DNA of 64,000 bases, from positions 1 to 64,000 of the forward strand of contig MNCI01000141.1 of the NCBI GenBank assembly GCA_015680685.1, written 5' to 3'. This document shows, one piece after another, positions 58,221-64,000 of this stretch (position 1 is the stretch's first letter; the number at the start of each line of letters is the position of its first letter). The notes beneath the pieces were generated by a model. That model did no database searches and was not told the DNA's origin. It was given only the letters and a program-made list of their open reading frames with translations. The position numbers and the translations under genes are program-made. The DNA comes from Gnetum montanum. Lineage: Eukaryota; Streptophyta; Gnetopsida; Gnetales; Gnetaceae.

Positions 58221-59505
58221 TCCACCTCCCATATGAAGGCAGTGAAGTTATCATCCATGGTGATAATGCTACTCCCTTAGCCATCAACAACATAGACATG
58301 GAGCAAGGGTCGAAGGTTAAGTTTCTTGATGATGCATCCATAGAAAAGGATGAGACTCATGAAGTAGATACAACCAAAAGAGTGGTAGAAAATAGTGACA
58401 TCCCGAAGGATGCCCTTTGGGTACAATCGCCCTTTGACGTAGCAAGCGAAGGTCAAGGGGATTACTAGATAGTGCAATCTAGACCCTACATGCCTCCTAA
58501 CCCACACCAAGTTAAGAAGCAACTATGCAACTAAGGTATCTCCTTAGTCCAAAACAAGTTAGGTGCTTACTTGCTATCTACTTTTTTCCATATTGTATTT
58601 TACTTTTTGCTTATGTTGCATTAGTTTTACATTAGATTAGCATTGTAGTATGCTATTTGCATTTATCTTGATTGCTAGGATTACACATCGATTCAATTAG
58701 TATATGCATTTTCTTGTTTTGTTTATGCATTCATCCATTTTACACATTTGCTCACTTAATTTACACTTTCGTAGTTATTACTTTAATGCATGAAAAACAT
58801 AAAAATCACAAAAGTGAACAAATCACAAAAAAGAAAATAGCAATATGTAGCCCAGAATGGCCTAAAAATATGGCTTTTAATTCCATCACCATTGGCCTAG
58901 AATGGCCTAAAACTATCAGTTTTAATCCCCTTGTTGTGGCCTAGAATGGCCTTAAGCTACCACCTCAGCCCACCATGGCCTTAAACTAGGCGACCCATAG
59001 CCCACTATGGCCTAAAACTGGCAAGCTAGATTGCCTTTAACCCTATAGCAATGGCCTACTATGGCCTTAACTAGAAACACATGGCTTGAAATGGCCAAGA
59101 AACTAGCATCGACCTTTCCACTATGGCCTTAAACTAGCATGAGGCCCATCAAGGCTTTAAACTGACAACATTCACCATGGCTTATAATGGCCTAGACTCA
59201 CAATGGCTCACAATGGCTCACAATGGCCTAGTATCACTATCATTTCATAACTCTAGGCTAGTAGAATAGATCTTTTCTACATTAATTCATGGCTTAGGCA
59301 CGTTAGCATAGGTTACATTATAAGCATAATCATAGCAAAATGTAATAAAATCATCATATAGCCATAAATCTTGGACATTACACTTAGAGAAAATATTATA
59401 ACACAATATAGAATGAATAGCCATACATAGCTATAACGTAGCATGAGTAGCATCACATAGCAAAAACATGGTAAAAAACCCCATGGGAGGTACATCTAAT
59501 CATGC
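58221..59505 (+). other. 3' non-coding region downstream of element E's protease
   Basis: Beyond the protease the sequence becomes AT-rich with no pol domains. It carries the ATGGCC minisatellite (58851-59230) and then 250 bases without a feature before the terminal exon of the reverse-strand coding remnant. Confidence 0.5.
58851..59230 (+). repeat. degenerate ATGGCC minisatellite
   Basis: About twenty spaced copies of ATGGCCT(T/A)AAACTA-like words, including three near-perfect CACAATGGCTCACAATGGC units at 59200-59230. Its position between gag/protease and the far end is where Ogre/Tat elements often carry tandem repeats. Confidence 0.8.
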
Positions 59506-62500
59506 TCAATTAGTAGCACTAGGTGAAGGTAGAGGCTCCAATTCCTTTACTAAGTTGTTGGGGGCCTTCAACATCATTTCATGCCTGCCACAATAAAAAA
59601 ATATACATAATTATTAAGCATGAATTACATGTAGAAAGCTAATTCAAAAACACAAAGAGTACAAAAAAGCATAAACTAACATAGTGAAAAACTATCTTGG
59701 GAGGGTCCTGCATCGATGAGTTTTGGAGGTAACTTTCCAAGGCTAGCCTCTAAGTGATAGAGGATCTCAGCTTTGGAAAGTTTTTTCTAGTCCTCCTAGC
59801 CAAAGTTAATACTTGCAAGGGTCTTGCCTTTGTCCATGGTGGTCCATGTGGGTGGATCCATGGAAACTGTAGTAGAAGAGGCCTCTTTGTTGGGGTTGAA
59901 GATTTGCCTCATGGGAGAGTCACTCATGATCATACATTGCACAAACATGTCATATGCTTTCTTTCTACTATTCACCTCAAGAAACATCTTGAGGTGGCGG
60001 TGTTTAGTAGACTCTTTCTTATACCAATGCAAGTATGCATTGTGCTCCTGCTTGTATTGATCATTGTGATCATTTTGCATCTAACCCCACCTATAAAATT
60101 TTGTGTTGTAATTCTTCTAGTCTTAGTTCTTCTAAACAAGCAAGTCTATCTAGAGCTGCTACTCTATCAGCTTCTGCATTGCCTCATTCTTACCTTTGAT
60201 TATGGTCCAATACTAAGCATACTCAATCTTAGAGGTGCACTAGGTACTATCTCTTTGCCATCTAGCTATGATGAAGTCATATCTAGATTGAAGATCCTTG
60301 ATCTTCTTATCTTGGCTAGCCACCTTCTCCTACAATTCATGGATGTGTTTTCACAAGAGCTCATTTGAGTACTTGTAGACCCATAACAACTTGACACATG
60401 AAAATGTGCACTTGTTAGATGTCTCATACATGTGATGAGGCACTTGAACAACCTTAGGAGGAAGGTCAAGTAGGGCATCCATCTTTGCTACCTTGCTTGG
60501 GTCCCATCATAGCTTAGGACCTATAGGTATACAACAACCAAGCAGCCTTAGCTGAAAAATAGGAATTTGAGAACTAAATAGAATAGCACAAAGAATAATA
60601 GCACGACACATGTACCTAGCTCTGGGTCCACTTGTCGTAAGTAGTCCATCATGTCCTTCACAATGCCTTTCATGAAAGCAAATTTATCTAGCATGTCTAC
60701 CCATGGCTTCATGTGGTAGGTTGGCATAGGACTATTGGTCAAAACACTTGATTGTGTAATACAACCATGCAATTAGCATAGGGTCTAACATAGCTCAAAG
60801 TACCAGACTAAATGAGGATAGATAAATGACAATAAAAGTAGATTACCTAGTAAGCCCTTAGGCGTGAGTGTAGGGGGATCACCTAGCTACGTAGCATCAA
60901 ATAGCTTATCAAAGTCACCCCTATTAGGGTGTAGTAACCCCTCTTCTTCCATTTGTTGAAGGATCTTCATTGCCTCATGGAGCTCATCTCCATGAGCTAT
61001 CTCCTCCTTAGCTTGAGGGGGGTCTTCCTCTGCTGCCACTTCAACTGTTGCTCTCGTAGCCCTCTCTTCTTTTTCTACAATGAACACAAACATAGTACCA
61101 TAAGCTAATCAATAAAATAGCATAAAAACATAAATAAAAGATGAATATATATATATATATATATGCAATTAAGGCATCAAGCATCTATGCATACTAACTT
61201 GAAACATCCTCATGCAAATCTTGTAGCTTGATGCAGATCTTCTTATTGCTTGGCTTCATGACCATGGGGATAGCCTTCTCTTGAGGTCATGGCCTCTTAA
61301 TATTAGTCTTAGATGGCTCCACTATCTCTACTATATATTTATCCACCTTATGTACATCCCCAATTCCAATTAGGGGGCCCTCACTTGCAATATCACATGA
61401 ATAGTACAAGTGCCCCACAGGAACCTTGGTCGTTACTGATAACAACTCATCAATTTTCTCTAGGGGGTCCTATGCACATGTGGTTGAAAAAATGTGTTTG
61501 ATCCATGGCCTAGAAAATTTCTCATGATCTTACACCACCCATCATCCATCATCTTACAAGACCATAAGCTTTACAAACCTTCACAGGTATCCTGCGAAGA
61601 ACGCAAAGTGGACATGAGACCTCACTTGGAGGTTGAACGACAACCTAGAAATATTTTCATGCAACCTGATGGCTATGTACTTGGCTCAACTAAACCTTGT
61701 ACCCTTTAGTAGCACCTCTTTCATCACTCATGTTTTCCACCCCTAGGATCTTTCCTTGAGAAAGCAACTTTGGGAAGGCATGAGTGTAGAACAGAGGGTA
61801 GAGCTCTTACACCTTAGGCACCTACACATCTTTGATTGATATGCCTTTGTAAGATTGGGTGTCCCAAAACTAGTCCTTGATCTCCTCTCTATGGTCCACC
61901 TTCCTTCTAGCCTTATCAACAATCATTGGGCTGTCATAAGGGATGCCAAAGAGATTAGCAAATAAGGCCTTGCTGAGGTCCAGCACTACCTTCACACTGT
62001 GCACCCAAGTAATGAATTGCCTGATGTTACTGCTAAAGGAGTCAATGATGGTAATCATTTTGGTCCCCAGGATACTCAGGCTAAAGGCTAAGAATAGGTC
62101 CACTTACCTAGCATGCATGAGTTAAGCCATCAACACATCTAGCACCTTGTGGCATAGCCAGTGTTGTGTACCCTCCACATCCCTATATTTCATGATGAGG
62201 GTGGCCTCTGTGTGACCCATGGTGACCATTGTTACCTTAGCCGAGGCAACTGCTACTACAATAAAAAGAAAAAAAACATTATCATCATGAAAATAAGGCA
62301 AACTAAAGGGCACATACATTAGTAAGCACATGAACAAAAAACGTATGTATGCATGTGACACAAATGGAATGTGAGCCTAGGGTGGTACTACAAATGAGTC
62401 CTCGATGTTGATCTTCCTACAAGCCCACTCCTCATCTAACTAGCTATTGATCATGAATTGCTCATATGCCTTTAGGTAATAGGTGATGTAGGTCTCAAGA

Positions 62501-63160
62501 TCATGCCCTAGCTACTCAATCACAACTACTCGAATGTTTGTGCTAGATGAGAATACCTCTAAGGTAGTTTGGGTTAAGGCTAGAGCATTTGAATCATCAT
62601 GCAGACCATCTTCATCAACTCTAAACCTAGCATCAACCATAGAACCATCAATGATTTAACATAAACAAATAGCATAAAAACACTATAAGAGTCATAGAAG
62701 CACTTATCGTCTGACATAGTAGACGATTCCATGTGGGTTCTGGAATAGAGTATGCAACCATTGCATGACAAAAAAGGTGTTTCTCTTGTTGTAGCAAGAA
62801 AGCCCCATCATGCACCATACTTTGGATAGCTAACAAGCGCTCCTAGGGCCTCTACTTGAGCCTCCTATCCCATCAACATTGCTAGCAAGCTCATCTGATA
62901 TGAACTTTAGAATGTTCTGATTAGCCTTGGGTAGCAGCATCTCAATGATAGCACTAGCAATCTCAATCACCAAATGTGACCACATGATCACATTGAACTA
63001 TTACAATAGGTACTCCAAGAAATTCCAGGCTCCTGGTCAAAACCACATTGCCTATTGATCCACTCGCATGTTTGGCATAGGCATGTTGGGGATTAGTTTA
63101 CTCATGCAACACAGGATGCCCACGAGCTTAACCACTATCAAAATGGGCTTCAGTAGCACC
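59506..63160 (-). pseudogene. unrecognised multi-exon coding remnant, reverse strand, antisense to element E
   Basis: Coding-like blocks alternate with AT-rich stretches bounded by splice-like signals. Approximate exons: 63160-62715, 62626-62370, 62256-61199, 61074-60847, 60731-60616, 60551-59700, 59584-59506. Best junctions are acceptors TTGATTGCAG-like (63161), TTCATTGTAG (61075), TTTTTCAG (60552) and TATTGTGGCAG (59585), and donors AA/GTTAGT (61198) and TAG/GTAATC (60846). The 61199/61074 join keeps phase; others I could not confirm. Visible protein: VKVVLDLSKALFANLFGIPY, DELHEAMKILQQMEEEG, KPWVDMLDKFAFMKGIVKDM, EKVASQDKKIKDLQ, EHNAYLHWYKKESTKHRHLK. It looks helical and partly coiled coil. 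Stops are TAG/TGA/TAA at likely Trp or Gln. No family recognised. Tat-type elements can carry antisense extra ORFs, so this may be one, or a captured host gene. Confidence 0.5.
61145..61164. repeat. (AT)10 microsatellite
   Basis: Lies in the intron-like stretch between the blocks ending at 61199 and starting at 61074. Confidence 0.9.
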
Positions 63161-63169
63161 CTGCAATCA

Positions 63170-64000
63170 TCAAGCAATAGGCAAAGCATTAATATACATG
63201 CATAGATGCAAATTTTAATATACATAGAATAAACTAATAACAAAAATTAGCAAATCATGCAATTTTGACAATACACCCTATGCCTCATGGGTGTAGGATG
63301 TCGATTAACTTATTTGATGTGCCTAGCACTCATTGGGGTACAACAAACTTTATAGGCTTAACATTGCACATGATTAATGAGATTTTGGCTAACTTTGGAC
63401 TACCCCCACTATGCTGTAGAGCATGGAGAGTGTAGTCCTAAAATAGAAATTTTGGCAAACACTTGGTAGTGCATAGAGAGTGTAGTCTCAACTATGGTAG
63501 TAGAGAGCATAGTCTCCATGCAGAATCACGTCTAGCAAGTTTTGTCGTAGTCCTATCCTTTTTTTGTCATCGTTGTCCAGGGTGCAATCCACAGCAACCC
63601 CAACATGGGTAGCAAACACTAGGTAGATGCCCAAAATCCTAGAGTGTAGTCTCGCAAGGTTGAAACCCTCGCATGTTGTAGGGGATGATAGCCAACAAGA
63701 AGGTATAAGTGGTGCATGGTAGAGCCCATGAAATGCTCAAATTGCGTCGATGGTGCCAATGGCCCTATGCTTGTGGCCTAGAGCATAGTTCATGGGTTTG
63801 TCCCTATGAAAATAAACAAAAAAGAAAGAAAAGTTAGGGGTGCAAGGATAGATCTTCATCTTGCCCTCCACTATGCCAACCCTAGCATCTCTTGCCAAAT
63901 GTCGATAGTAGCTATGGTCCCTATGGCCATGCCACGAAGTGTGATTTGCCAAGCCCTAGACCCCAAACATAGAAATAAAAGAATAGAGACAAAATAATGC
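63170..64000. other. unassigned end of window with GAGTGTAGTC-type repeats
   Basis: Clusters of AGAGTGTAGTC and AGAGCATAGTCTCC (63420-63530, 63640) repeat the wording of element E's LTR-like region in the same orientation, so this may be its 3' LTR or another copy. On the minus strand, a TTTTCATAG/G acceptor-like site near 63808 and short open stretches (63737-63952) could extend the reverse-strand remnant. Confidence 0.35.

Noticed and set aside
59754-60368. 204-codon plus-strand ORF as a membrane protein
   Set aside because: Its hydrophobic content is the complement of the coiled-coil-like reverse-strand exon with splice-like borders. The plus reading has no family match.

Overview
The window looks like nuclear DNA of a seed plant with a very large, repeat-rich genome. 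A gymnosperm such as a conifer is my guess, from the low gene density and the deep but slow decay of the repeats; the species cannot be read from the sequence. Only one intact host gene is supported, a four-exon NRT1/PTR (NPF) proton-coupled transporter on the minus strand (46777-50554). Almost everything else is decayed LTR retrotransposon sequence, full of TAG/TGA/TAA stops where conserved Trp or Gln is expected.

Left part (1-13300). A Ty1/copia element on the minus strand (about 690-4449) keeps pieces of LTR, RNase H, reverse transcriptase (RT) and integrase. Its integrase is split by a solo LTR of a Ty3/gypsy family (3188-4078) and cut at 4450 by a second Ty3 copy (copy A, 4450-7680). After an unassigned stretch comes element F (about 9750-13300, minus), a Tat-like Ty3 element with gag, leader and an LTR carrying clustered GCATAGC words.

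Middle part (13330-42600). This is a nest of one Ty3 family with TGATGA/TGATAA LTRs, a decayed PBS matching tRNA-Asp, a CX2CX3HX4C zinc knuckle and no chromodomain (Athila/Tat-like). Element B (pol 14250-17513, continuing 24369-30383 and ending at 40414-40429) was entered by C (17514-24368, target duplication CCATC) and by D (30384-40408, target duplication GGTAC/AGTAC). D landed inside B's 3' LTR and stranded its last 16 bases at 40414-40429. B also carries a long extra ORF (26432-29294) behind its own TATA-like promoter. B ends in a chromovirus-type Ty3 element (40430-42060).

Right part (42600-64000). Low-copy spacer with an N gap is followed by the NPF gene. Next come a 545-bp tandem array and element E (about 52650 to past 58220, plus), the same family as F. 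E has LTR, leader, gag and protease but no recognisable RT or integrase. Downstream lie an ATGGCC minisatellite and an unrecognised multi-exon coding remnant on the minus strand (59506-63160), the least explained feature here.

Assembly warnings: a 235-base N gap, three single-N joins flanked by perfect 46-54 bp duplicates, and a 160-base segment between two Ns (35042-35201) that is the exact reverse complement of 34474-34633 and sits where D's RT core should be.
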